Source of the DNA: Armatimonadota bacterium
GTDB taxonomy: Bacteria > Armatimonadota > Zipacnadia > Zipacnadales > JABUFB01
NCBI GenBank assembly: GCA_013314775.1
Contig: JABUFB010000021.1
Location: 1-42,803 of the forward strand
DNA: 42,803 bases
Reading direction: 5' to 3'
Shown here: in pieces, positions 6,924 to 15,172 of the stretch
How the letters are laid out: each line of letters opens with the position of its first letter
Numbering within the stretch: position 1 is the first letter of the stretch
Translations under genes and position numbers: made by a program
The notes under the pieces: model-generated
What the model was told of the DNA's origin: nothing
The model's input: only the letters and a program-made list of their open reading frames with translations
The model's database searches: none

Positions 6924-8390
6924 ATGATCCGCTCCGTCCCTGGCGTGCTCCTCTTCGCCCTGACGCTGACGCCTTTGATCTGCGCAGCCCAGGAACTCGC
7001 CGGACTGTCGCCCGCTACCGTGCGCGCCATGGCTGCAGACGGCAAGGACCTGTCCGGTTCGTCCCTCTCGGGCCTGGACCTGTCCGCACTGCAGCTTGCC
7101 AATGCCAGGGCAGTACAGACCAACTGGACGAACGCGATTCTGCGCGGGGCGACGTTCCGCCTAGTGGATATGCAGGATGCGCGGTTTGACGAGGTGATTG
7201 CGCGCGGGGCGGTGTTCGACGGGTGCGTCCTCGTGAACGCAACATTGCGCCACGCCGATCTCTCGGGTGCGCAGTTCCTCAATGCCCAGCTTGCGGGTGC
7301 GGATTTCACAGGCAGCCGACTGCGCGGAGCGGAGTTCGAGGGTTGTACGTACTCGCGCACTGGCGGGTTCCATGCCGGAGCGGTGGCGGCGGCGCTGGGC
7401 GCACTGTCTGCGGGTGAGCAGCTGACCGGCGCGCAGACGCTGTCGGCCGACCTTGCCGCCGGATTGACGGGCGAGCCTTTCGCTTTCGTGTATGACACCG
7501 AGGACCCCACGCGCTGGCCCATGGCACCCTTCACGGAAAGCCCGGTGCGGGCGGCGGCCATGACCGCGGGACATAATGCGAAGGCGATCTACGACGCGTC
7601 GCCGGCCGACGCTCTCCAGACGCTCACGCGGTCGCTGAAGGCGGGGAAGATCTGCTTGCTTCCGGTATCACTGCAAGGCGAGGAGATGAGTGGGAGCGAC
7701 TTCGACCGGGCGTTCTGGGGCGCAGCAGTGGCCTACAATGACAACGTGAAGCCACCCCGCATTGTGGTGATCGTGCCGCCCTTCGGAAAGAGGGAGTATG
7801 AGCCGGGGGACCTTGTCAGTCGATGGTCCGGGCCCTGGCCGACCCTTGAGCCGGCCGGGGCGGAGCGCTCCCAAGCCAAGTTCCCGCTGTACGTACTTAC
7901 CCGGGGACCTGAGTCGCGTTCCATGCGGACCACCGTTCTCTGGGCGCTGGAACAGGCGATTGCGATGGTGCGCGAACCGCGGACATACGCAACGCTGGTC
8001 CCGGGGCTGGCGGGGTTGAAGCGTCTCGCTGGCGACCTGCAGTTGGCGTCGCAGCCCGAGACCGATCCGGGTTTTCTGGCCAGACTGGCGCCGTGGTCCG
8101 GCAGGCCGCGGGACCTCCTGATCAGTGCGCGCAAGGCCGCCGCCGACTTCCTGGATGCGGCGTCTGCGCAGATGCTGGAAGCCGACCGTCCGCTGCTGAA
8201 CCAGGCGGCGGGGCTCTATCGGGGCGAGGCCCAGATCCTCGAGGAGAACTTCCCGGCGCTGAACGGCGAGCAGGGAGCGCCTCTCGAGGTGCAGCGACAG
8301 AGCTTCGCGAAAGCCGCGGCGGTGATCAACGAGGCGGTGCGGATTGAGAGCACTGCTGCCGAAGTACTCGAGCAGGTTGGAAAGCAATAG
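6924..8390 (+). CDS. Secreted pentapeptide-repeat protein with a large uncharacterised C-terminal domain
   Basis: The 488-residue product has a signal peptide (hydrophobic 7-20, Ala-Ala-Gln cleavage region). At about 30-135 there are pentapeptide repeats of the A(D/N)Lxx type (for example DLSGSSLSGLDLSALQLANA and HADLSGAQFLNAQLAGADFT), which fold as a right-handed quadrilateral beta-helix. The remaining ~340 residues have no motif I recognise. They include a charged helical segment (about 390-488) rich in Ala and Glu that could form a helical bundle. The export signal suggests an extracytoplasmic role, unlike the cytoplasmic gyrase-protecting pentapeptide proteins. It has its own promoter and is 30 bases from the next gene, so the two are probably co-transcribed. 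Confidence 0.75.
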   Translation: MIRSVPGVLLFALTLTPLICAAQELAGLSPATVRAMAADGKDLSGSSLSGLDLSALQLANARAVQTNWTNAILRGATFRLVDMQDARFDEVIARGAVFDGCVLVNATLRHADLSGAQFLNAQLAGADFTGSRLRGAEFEGCTYSRTGGFHAGAVAAALGALSAGEQLTGAQTLSADLAAGLTGEPFAFVYDTEDPTRWPMAPFTESPVRAAAMTAGHNAKAIYDASPADALQTLTRSLKAGKICLLPVSLQGEEMSGSDFDRAFWGAAVAYNDNVKPPRIVVIVPPFGKREYEPGDLVSRWSGPWPTLEPAGAERSQAKFPLYVLTRGPESRSMRTTVLWALEQAIAMVREPRTYATLVPGLAGLKRLAGDLQLASQPETDPGFLARLAPWSGRPRDLLISARKAAADFLDAASAQMLEADRPLLNQAAGLYRGEAQILEENFPALNGEQGAPLEVQRQSFAKAAAVINEAVRIESTAAEVLEQVGKQ

Positions 8391-8420
8391 CGGAGTACCG
8401 GGCGGAGCAGAGCGCGGGGG

Positions 8421-9923
8421 ATGGCGATGATGCCCCAAAACGCCTGCGAATATGAGTGCCTGAAGCGAATCGCCGATGGCTGCGCGCCGGAGACTGATGA
8501 TGCTGCGCTGCAGGAACTCGTCCAGACGGGGCTGGCCAGGTGGATCGATCCTGAGACCTGCGCACTGGTAAGGCGCCATGCAGAGCTGTTGCGTATTGCC
8601 GAAGCGCTCCGGGCCAATGCGGCCCGGCGCGAGAAGCCCGGCGGGTTGCGGTCGATGTTGGTGAAGCTCTCTCCGCCGGCGCGCGCAGCTGCACGCAGCG
8701 AGGCCGATGCACTGCGGGCTGCGGCCGATGGGGCCACGGATGAGGCGAAGGAGCAGTGGCTGGAGCTGTCAAAGCGCGGCGCGGTGGATCTGGATTTGGA
8801 CCTGTGCGCGACCGCCGGCGACGGCGCGGTCCAGATCACCGATACGGGACGCGAGACGGTCAGAAGCTGGCTGTGGTCTGATGAATACGAGCGCGAGATG
8901 CCCCGGGATGGCCGACTGGCTGCCCGGGTTTGTGCTTTTCGGTCGGTGCGTGGGGAACTGCTGGAGGTCGGGCACACGCCGGATGCGCGGCTTGATCTTG
9001 CGGCCGCCGTCGTGAGCCGGTACGACACGAATGCGGCGCGGCTGCGGGAACTCAACCGCTTGGCGACTCAGCACCGCTGGCTCAATTACGACCGCTTGCC
9101 GGTGCTGGCGAAGCTCTGCCGGTGGAAGGATGACCCGGGCGAGTTGTGGGAGCGCTTTCTCGACGCCAACCGGCTCATGAACCGTGATTGGTGCGCGGGC
9201 CTGTATGAGACCCGGCTGGCAACGGTATGTCTCATGTGCGCCGGCGCGGTGAACGACGCGGCTATTGATCGTTGCTGGGAAGTGCTCAAGCGACTGCGGA
9301 TGCAGGGCTGGTCGCTGGGCCCCAGCAGCGAGCCGGTGGCGGCCCGGTTATGCGCTCTGCGTCTGTCACCGACGCAGATTGCGGCGCGTGTGGAGAGCCT
9401 CTGGGCATCGCTCAAGGAGCGCGCGACTGACACAACGCCATGTGACGCGCTGGCGGCGTCGGTGGCGGCGGACTGGAACCTGCACCCGCTGGCAGCCAGA
9501 CGAGACAGCGCTGAACTGACGCAGGAGCGGTCCGCGTTTCACGACTACCTGGACCGTTTCGACGAGACCGCAGCGCTGCTGGGACCGGAGTATGACGCGG
9601 GTGGACCATGGGTGGAGATTTCGGCGACACTGGCTCTCATGCCGGGTACGGTCGACGGGAATGTGAGACGACTCCTGCTGGTGGCTGGGGAACTGGGGGA
9701 GGTCTCCACGCCGAACCGCATGGTAATTGGGCTGCTCCTGTGCGACGCAGTCTGTGGCGAGTGGATGGACTGCGGGCGATTGGCGTGGGAGATCGGGTCA
9801 ATGCTGGTGATTTCGGAGCCGACGTCGGCGTTCACGGCATACACGAGAACCAGCCCGATGTGGGCACGCGCAGCGGCAGGAGCGGCACCGGACAAGGGAC
9901 CGGGCCAAGTGAGCGTCCCGTGA
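8421..9923 (+). CDS. Unrecognised 500-residue helical protein
   Basis: No signal peptide, membrane segment or catalytic motif is visible, so it is probably cytoplasmic. The composition is strongly helical (Ala, Leu, Arg, Glu). Helix-pair-like stretches such as LRELNRLATQHRWLNYDRLPVLAKLC suggest an alpha-solenoid or helical-repeat fold, though no regular repeat length could be read by eye. The ATG at 8421 is followed by two more in-frame ATGs within four codons, so the exact start is uncertain. It follows the pentapeptide-repeat gene by 30 bases on the same strand and the two may work together. Coding is supported by length and by GC-rich third positions like its neighbours. The function is unknown. 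Confidence 0.65.
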   Translation: MAMMPQNACEYECLKRIADGCAPETDDAALQELVQTGLARWIDPETCALVRRHAELLRIAEALRANAARREKPGGLRSMLVKLSPPARAAARSEADALRAAADGATDEAKEQWLELSKRGAVDLDLDLCATAGDGAVQITDTGRETVRSWLWSDEYEREMPRDGRLAARVCAFRSVRGELLEVGHTPDARLDLAAAVVSRYDTNAARLRELNRLATQHRWLNYDRLPVLAKLCRWKDDPGELWERFLDANRLMNRDWCAGLYETRLATVCLMCAGAVNDAAIDRCWEVLKRLRMQGWSLGPSSEPVAARLCALRLSPTQIAARVESLWASLKERATDTTPCDALAASVAADWNLHPLAARRDSAELTQERSAFHDYLDRFDETAALLGPEYDAGGPWVEISATLALMPGTVDGNVRRLLLVAGELGEVSTPNRMVIGLLLCDAVCGEWMDCGRLAWEIGSMLVISEPTSAFTAYTRTSPMWARAAAGAAPDKGPGQVSVP

Positions 9924-10029
9924 GGACTGACGGGAGCGGCAGGCCTCACCCAGGCCGCACAGACGAACTGCCGGGCCGGATGGGTCACTCGGACGGCGAA
10001 GGCCAACGGCTGGAAGTCCCTCTGACCGG

Positions 10030-10842
10030 CTACTTGGCCGTATGCTCCTGGCAGCGGCGGATGAGCCACTCGAGATCCTTGAGGGCGTCCGGCCGGCGGG
10101 CTTCGCGACGCCACAGGGCGATGTACCCGCGCAGGATGTCCCCGATGCGCGAGACTGTCATCCCCCAGTGCTTCAGGAACCAGTCGAGGGGCACCAGGCC
10201 TTGCTCCGGGTCCACTAGGCGGGCGATGAGGTTCATCTGCTCGCAGAAGGCGCGCACGTCCAAGCCCTCGATCTCCCGTACCGGCTCAGACATGGTCTCA
10301 AGGGCGCGGATCTCGCCCCGATGCTTTTCGATAATGGTGGCAATCCAGACCGCAAAGAGGCCTTCGGTGCGGTCCTCAGGCTTGTCGAGCATGTCGCCCA
10401 GGACGTTGAGGCGTTCCCTCATGTCCAGAAGCTGCCGGTCTGCGGCTTCGGCCTGAGCGCGGGCGGCATTGGAGACGGATCGCACTTGTTCCAGCATCTC
10501 CCTCAGTGCCGCGGTCTCCCGGGCAAGATCCTCACGGAAGACCACATCGGACGCCTGCGCCTGGGAAGTCGACGCGAGAGCCCCCGATTGTCCAAGGGCA
10601 TCCAGCGCCTGGCGCGCTTCAGATGCAGCCCGGGCGGCGTCTTCCGCGTGTCTCCGGGCGTCCCGGGCGACGTCCTTCACCTGGGATAGGTGGAGCTGGA
10701 ATTGGGCGTCGGAGGGGGATTCTGAGGAGGGCGCCTCCGGCGGCCGGACCTGCCGTTGCGCTTCGCGCACGGAGGCCAGTACATACCAGACGGTGCCCGC
10801 GGCGATGAGCAGCTGCAGGATGAAGCCGAGCCAGGGGCTCAT
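10030..10842 (-). CDS. Membrane-anchored coiled-coil protein of unknown function
   Basis: The 270-residue product has one N-terminal membrane span (WLGFILQLLIAAGTVWYVLA, residues 4-23), then a Pro/Ser-rich linker and a long Ala/Arg/Glu-rich coiled coil (about 45-155, with repeated DAARAASEARQAL-like heptads). A more globular C-terminal part (about 160-270) contains DWFLKHWGMTVSRIGDILRGY. The start is supported by GGAGG seven bases upstream of the ATG. It is the last gene of the minus-strand operon after the URO-D-like gene, with a 31-base gap. The topology resembles small anchored scaffold proteins such as RmuC-like or Tol-like factors, but no family was recognised. Confidence 0.7.
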   Translation of the reverse strand: MSPWLGFILQLLIAAGTVWYVLASVREAQRQVRPPEAPSSESPSDAQFQLHLSQVKDVARDARRHAEDAARAASEARQALDALGQSGALASTSQAQASDVVFREDLARETAALREMLEQVRSVSNAARAQAEAADRQLLDMRERLNVLGDMLDKPEDRTEGLFAVWIATIIEKHRGEIRALETMSEPVREIEGLDVRAFCEQMNLIARLVDPEQGLVPLDWFLKHWGMTVSRIGDILRGYIALWRREARRPDALKDLEWLIRRCQEHTAK

Positions 10843-10873
10843 GGGTGACCTCCACGGGTGTGGGTCGAATGCC

Positions 10874-12112
10874 TTATTCCGCCGACCGCTGGGCCTCCTC
10901 CATAGCGATCTGGGTCCAGCGGTCGAAGCGCAAGGGCTGGTGATTGCAGGTGTGGGTGTCTTTCAGGATGATCTCCAGGATACAGCCATGTTCGCGAGCG
11001 ATATCGCAGGTCTCGCGGATATCCTGGCGCACCCAGTCTTCGTCGAACTGGATGCCCGCAAGGGGCGCCGGATTGGGCTTCCAGGAATAGATGACGTCAC
11101 TCTTGAGCTTTTCGGCGCTCATGCGCTTGTCTGCCCAGGGGCTGATGGATACCCGCCGCAGGCGCGGTACCCGGGCCCTCAGGAAGTCGAGTTTCAGGTG
11201 CAAGGGCTCGCAACAGCCGTAGCAGTTGAGCCCGAAGCGCTCCAGGATGGGCAGCTGGTAACGCAGCACGTACTCCTCATGCATGGCCGGTGAGACTTCG
11301 GACATGGTCTGGGCTTCGCAGAAACCCCAGAGGTCCTTGAGGCGCACATGCCCTGTGAAGTCCTCCGCCGGGAGCTCGTTCGTGAAGCCAAATCCACCCG
11401 ACCCCACGTAATCATTCCCATTGTTGAGTGAAAGCAATCCCGCTTCCGCGAGGGCATCGAGCCAGGCGAGCTTGCCCTCCATAAGACGGCGCATGCCCGC
11501 GTGGACCATTTCGGGGAAATCCGCCATGTCCATGTAGGTCTGGGTGATTCCACGCAGATTGGTCCATTCGTCGATGAGGCCGAGAGCCCACCAGAAGCGA
11601 CCATGCAGCTTCACGTCGAGGATGTCGCCGAAAAGGTCCTGGTAGAAGGCCAAGCGACGTTTGGATTCATCTTCGTCGTGATGGATGGTGGGTGTCTGGA
11701 TGCGTTCTACATCTTCCAGGGTCTTGACGGGTGCATCCCAGACATAGGCGCCGCGGGACTCCTCGGGCCTGTGGTACTCCGCCCCGATGCCCCAGCCGGT
11801 GCTATGAACAGCGTAGGGCACGAGGAACTGGTCGTCGCAGACTTGATCATCCATGAAATGCTCGAATGCGTAGATCCGGGTGCGCAGGCCGCGCTCAAGC
11901 CCCCGGGCGTCATCGTCTTCGCAGACGAGGTCGGAATCCAGGATGAGTTCGATCCACGAGCCTTCTGGGGAGCAGTACACCAGGGGACGCTGTGACTGCA
12001 GCCCGTTTTGGGCGTACCAGAGGCTCCGACGCTGGTCCTGAACTGGGTCGGCGGCGATTTCGGCGATGCGGCGCGCGAGGTCGCGCAGGATGCTCCGGTC
12101 GGCTGGGGTCAT
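10874..12112 (-). CDS. Uroporphyrinogen decarboxylase (URO-D)-like protein
   Basis: The product of about 412 residues has the URO-D/MtaA TIM-barrel layout. This superfamily includes heme-pathway uroporphyrinogen III decarboxylases and corrinoid-dependent methyltransferases. Recognisable parts are the internal GFGFTNELP region and a C-terminal CCEPLHLKLDFLRARVPRLR stretch where the methyltransferase branch places metal ligands. The protein is longer than classical HemE (about 340-360), and no other heme genes are nearby. It is more likely one of the many degradative or demethylase-type paralogues than HemE. ATG 12112 is ten bases from AAGGAG (12123-12128); GTG 12118, four bases from it, is the alternative start. 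It is 17 bases after nnr in the same operon. Confidence 0.8.
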   Translation of the reverse strand: MTPADRSILRDLARRIAEIAADPVQDQRRSLWYAQNGLQSQRPLVYCSPEGSWIELILDSDLVCEDDDARGLERGLRTRIYAFEHFMDDQVCDDQFLVPYAVHSTGWGIGAEYHRPEESRGAYVWDAPVKTLEDVERIQTPTIHHDEDESKRRLAFYQDLFGDILDVKLHGRFWWALGLIDEWTNLRGITQTYMDMADFPEMVHAGMRRLMEGKLAWLDALAEAGLLSLNNGNDYVGSGGFGFTNELPAEDFTGHVRLKDLWGFCEAQTMSEVSPAMHEEYVLRYQLPILERFGLNCYGCCEPLHLKLDFLRARVPRLRRVSISPWADKRMSAEKLKSDVIYSWKPNPAPLAGIQFDEDWVRQDIRETCDIAREHGCILEIILKDTHTCNHQPLRFDRWTQIAMEEAQRSAE

Positions 12113-12135
12113 TGGCACAAGGCTCCTTGGGTGGG

Positions 12136-13665
12136 TTAGTCCGGCAGGACCTCCTGAATGGACTTGAGCACATCGCTTGCGACCAAACCGCGCTCGCCGT
12201 CTTTCCCCGCCGCGTCACCGGCGAGGCCGTGGTAATACGCCCCAGCGATTGCGGCGGACTCGGGACCTGCGCCTGCGGCAAGAAGCGCGCCGACCATTCC
12301 GGTGAGTACGTCGCCCATTCCGCCGGATGCCATGCCCGAGTTTCCCGTGGTGTTAATCCACACCTCCCCAGACGGCTGGGCGATCACGCTGGCAGCGCCC
12401 TTGAGGAGGACGACTGCCTGAGTCTCGCGGGCGGCGCGCCGGGCAGCATCGACGCGGTTCTCCTGGACGGCCTCGATTGTCGACGTCATGAGCCGGGCCA
12501 ACTCCCCCGGGTGGGGGGTGATCACCGTCGGCGCAGAGCGGGATGCGATAGCCTGCGGAGACCCCTCCAGAGCGTTCAGACCATCGGCATCCAACACTAG
12601 GGGCACGGTGATGGAGGGCACCAGTTCGCGTACCAGCGCGAAAGTCTCAGGGTTCTGCGACAGCCCCGGCCCCAGCGCCACGGCGTCGCTGCGTTCTGCG
12701 AGTTCGAGAATCCTCGCGGTTGCAGCGGTGGAGAGGGAGCGCTCCAGCGTCTCCGGAAGGGGCACGGTCATGGCCTCGGTGCACTTCTCCTCGAGGATAT
12801 CGTTCAGGCTCTCGGGACAGCCGACAGTGACCAACCCGGCGCCCGTTCGCATGGCAGCCTGGGCACAGAGCGCTGCGGCTCCAGTCATGCCCACCGACCC
12901 GGCAAGCACAAGGAGGCGGCCGGCATCGCCCTTGTGGATGTCGTCAGCGCGCGCAGGCAGCAGGAATGACGCGATCGGTTCGGTCACAAGATTGGCAGAG
13001 ATGGTGGTGGAGAATGTGAGGCTGCGGGGGATGCCGATCTCGGCCAGGCGCAGACTGCCGCAGAATGTGGCTCCGGGGTGTTGGACCAGCCCGAGCTTGA
13101 TGGCGCCGAAAGTCACGGTGATGTCAGCGATCACCGCAACACCCGCGACCTGCCCGGTGTCGGCGTTGATGCCGGATGGGATATCCGCACTGACGACGCT
13201 GGCGCCGGAATCATTGATGGCCTCGATCGCCGCGCGGGGAAGCCCGTGGACCTCCCCAGAGATGCCGGTGCCCAGAATGGCGTCCACGACGATGTCTGCG
13301 CGTCCAAGCATGGCGCGCACGGCCTCCAGATCGGCGTTTTCGGTGATTGCTACGCCCATGTTCCGGGCTATGCGGAAGTTTGCGGCGGCATCGCCGGCCA
13401 TGTCGGCACCGTTGCACAAGAGGGCCACGCGCACGTTGGTTCCGTCATTGGTGAGGTGACGAGCCGCGACCAGGCCGTCCCCGCCGTTGTTGCCCTTGCC
13501 GCAAACCACGACGACCCTGGCGCCCGGCATCTCTCGAATCAATTCCCGCACAGCATCGGCAACCTGAACCCCCGCATTCTCCATGAGCAGTATGCCGGGA
13601 ATCCCGTACTTGTCTATGGTGGCGGCGTCTATCTTGCGCATCTGCTCGGCGGTGACCAGTTTCAT
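12136..13665 (-). CDS. nnr: Bifunctional NAD(P)H-hydrate repair enzyme (epimerase plus ADP-dependent dehydratase)
   Basis: The 509-residue product has the two-domain Nnr (YjeF) layout. The N-terminal epimerase domain (about 1-215) has LLMENAG (26-32), the phosphate/NAD loop CGKGNNGGDG (55-64) and ADIPSGINADTG. The C-terminal ribokinase-like dehydratase domain (about 230-505) has VITPHPGELARL, VVLLKGAASVIA and the catalytic-Asp loop SGGMGDVLTGM. Together they repair hydrated NADH and NADPH: the epimerase interconverts R and S forms and the dehydratase restores S using ADP. ATG 13665 is chosen because GGAG lies seven to ten bases upstream and the family begins here; the frame is open further upstream without conservation. 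It is the first gene of a three-gene operon. Confidence 0.95.
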   Translation of the reverse strand: MKLVTAEQMRKIDAATIDKYGIPGILLMENAGVQVADAVRELIREMPGARVVVVCGKGNNGGDGLVAARHLTNDGTNVRVALLCNGADMAGDAAANFRIARNMGVAITENADLEAVRAMLGRADIVVDAILGTGISGEVHGLPRAAIEAINDSGASVVSADIPSGINADTGQVAGVAVIADITVTFGAIKLGLVQHPGATFCGSLRLAEIGIPRSLTFSTTISANLVTEPIASFLLPARADDIHKGDAGRLLVLAGSVGMTGAAALCAQAAMRTGAGLVTVGCPESLNDILEEKCTEAMTVPLPETLERSLSTAATARILELAERSDAVALGPGLSQNPETFALVRELVPSITVPLVLDADGLNALEGSPQAIASRSAPTVITPHPGELARLMTSTIEAVQENRVDAARRAARETQAVVLLKGAASVIAQPSGEVWINTTGNSGMASGGMGDVLTGMVGALLAAGAGPESAAIAGAYYHGLAGDAAGKDGERGLVASDVLKSIQEVLPD

Positions 13666-13728
13666 GCTTTGTATCTCCGTTTCGGATCGAGACTGCCTCA
13701 AGTGCGGCGCAAGCACGTCCAAAAGACG

Positions 13729-13769
13729 TTGAGTAGCTCGCTGACAATCAGGTATAGTGGTAATTGTCA
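13729..13769 (+). promoter_or_regulatory. Promoter with an inverted repeat around its -10
   Basis: TTGAGT (13729-13734), an 18-base spacer and TATAGT (13753-13758) form a good promoter for the gene at 13839. TGACAAT (13742-13748) and ATTGTCA (13763-13769) are exact inverted copies on either side of the -10, so a bound dimeric repressor would block it. The region is also upstream of the divergent nnr operon. Confidence 0.6.
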
Positions 13770-13838
13770 TGAACAGCGTCCCAGCCGGGGCCGGATGCTT
13801 CGCAACGGGACGTGACCTCTATTAGCCAGGGGGCTAAC

Positions 13839-14921
13839 ATGAGAATCGCAATTGCCGGAGTCGTTCTGCTGCTCCTGTGCATGTCGATGACACACGCCCA
13901 GCCCGAGGCGCAACCCCCGGCCGATCCCCAGACACCCGCCGCGCAGCAGGACCCGCAAGCCCCGCCTGCTGTCCCAGGACTTCCCAAGACCCTCGAAGAG
14001 TTTCAGGCCAGGATCGCCGAAAAGGCCACCGACCCAAAGGCCGCAGTGAAGCTGTGGTTCGACGCGGTCTTCGTGTACATGCTCCGGGACAAGGAACTCG
14101 GGCAGAAGATGATCCTGGAGATGGACAGGTATAAGGAATGGGACTCCAAGACGTTCCGCCTGTTCCGGGACCAGATTACCCGTCAGCCGTACATCATGTT
14201 CAGCTACCCCAAGGGCGCAACGCCCGAGAACAAGTACACCTTCGACCCTGACAAGTACGAACTGACTTTCCACGGGGAGCCCAACTTCAACCCGTACGCC
14301 GACACCGAGGAAGGCAAGTTCGTCAAACTCTTCGTGAAGTCCAACGGCGCCGATATGCCGCGCCCAATTACAATGCAACGGAACGCCAAGGGTGAGTACA
14401 AGTTCTACGAGTTCAGTTCCATTTTCGTCGGCGTTCGTCCTCCCGTGATGCCCAAGATCTTTGGAGAGAGCGTGCCCCAGAGCGTGGACCCGGTCTGGGT
14501 TGCAAGGCACTGGATCCAGGGGATTCTCATGTACCACGCGGGGCAGAAGGAAGAGGGCCTCGCGCAGATGAACTCGGTTATGAAGGAGCCGACGAACGAC
14601 AGGTTCCAGAGCTTCCCCGGCATGGCCATGGGTTCGGACAAGACCCACATCTGGCGCTCCTATGTGAAGGGCACCAGCCCTGAGAACCAGTACAAGGTGG
14701 ACGACATCTCCGCCATCGAGATCGAGACTTACTACCAGGACGGAGAAGCTCCCACCGATACCAGCACCAGCCTGCGCATGTTCGTGCGCAGTTCCGGCGC
14801 CGACAGCGCGCGACCGCTGAAGATGGAGAAAGATGATCGCGGCGAGTGGCGCGTCAGCGAGTTCAGCAGCCTGTGCGTTGGTGTGCGGCCGCCGAAGGAC
14901 CCGAACGCCGACAACTTCTAG
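13839..14921 (+). CDS. Secreted protein with two tandem copies of one ~135-residue domain
   Basis: The 360-residue product has a signal peptide (hydrophobic 4-17, cleavage near THA-Q) and a Pro/Gln-rich linker (21-50). Two related units follow. Copy 1 (about 66-202) contains SYPKGATPENKYTFD, KSNGADMPRP and YEFSSIFVGVRPP. Copy 2 (about 216-352) contains SYVKGTSPENQYKVD, RSSGADSARP and SEFSSLCVGVRPP. The duplication is directly visible. The unit resembles the extracytoplasmic domain annotated DUF6935, but that assignment is from memory and unchecked. ATG 13839 follows CAGGGGG with suitable spacing; no conserved residues precede it. A bidirectional terminator follows 19 bases after the stop. Function unknown; a surface or periplasmic role is inferred. 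Confidence 0.8.
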   Translation: MRIAIAGVVLLLLCMSMTHAQPEAQPPADPQTPAAQQDPQAPPAVPGLPKTLEEFQARIAEKATDPKAAVKLWFDAVFVYMLRDKELGQKMILEMDRYKEWDSKTFRLFRDQITRQPYIMFSYPKGATPENKYTFDPDKYELTFHGEPNFNPYADTEEGKFVKLFVKSNGADMPRPITMQRNAKGEYKFYEFSSIFVGVRPPVMPKIFGESVPQSVDPVWVARHWIQGILMYHAGQKEEGLAQMNSVMKEPTNDRFQSFPGMAMGSDKTHIWRSYVKGTSPENQYKVDDISAIEIETYYQDGEAPTDTSTSLRMFVRSSGADSARPLKMEKDDRGEWRVSEFSSLCVGVRPPKDPNADNF

Positions 14922-14940
14922 GCCCGGTTACGGCAGAGGC

Positions 14941-14978
14941 AAACTATACGGCGCCCCGACTGGGGCGCCGTATAGTTT
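14941..14978. terminator. Bidirectional intrinsic terminator, perfect 17-base-pair stem
   Basis: Bases 14941-14957 are the exact reverse complement of 14962-14978, around a four-base GACT loop. The GC-rich core ends in TAGTTTT on the plus strand and in TAGTTT on the minus strand. It separates the convergent plus-strand gene ending at 14921 and the minus-strand operon ending at 14990, and can serve both. Confidence 0.85.
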
Positions 14979-14989
14979 TGGGCGGAGGT

Positions 14990-15124
14990 TCAAGACAGCG
15001 GCATAAGCATGTCGAGAAGGGCCACGACCCGGGCCACGATGACAAGCAGAGCGAGGATCGCCACCGCCGCCACTACCAGAAGGGCCCGGCGGAGTTGGAT
15101 GGCGCGAAGCCACGAGTCCTTCAC
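14990..15124 (-). CDS. Predicted 44-residue single-span membrane microprotein
   Basis: GTG 15124 is preceded on the minus strand by a strong ribosome binding site, GGAGG at 15133-15137, with eight-base spacing. The product starts MKDSWLRAIQLRR, a basic cytoplasmic head. One strongly hydrophobic helix (about 14-37, almost all Ala, Leu, Val and Ile) follows, then a short tail ending MPLS. It lies 48 bases after the previous gene of the MoxR/DUF58/DUF4129 operon and just before the terminator, so it is the operon's last gene. The basic-then-hydrophobic pattern and good ribosome site make coding likely. No homologue is recognised; function unknown. Confidence 0.6.
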   Translation of the reverse strand: MKDSWLRAIQLRRALLVVAAVAILALLVIVARVVALLDMLMPLS

Positions 15125-15172
15125 GCAGCGAACCTCCGAAGAGAGGAGGGTGATGGCGGAACGCCGAGCACG

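Noticed and set aside
14928-15113. 61-residue minus-strand frame over the terminator
   Set aside because: Pro/Gly-rich, runs through the terminator hairpin, and overlaps the better-supported 44-residue frame.
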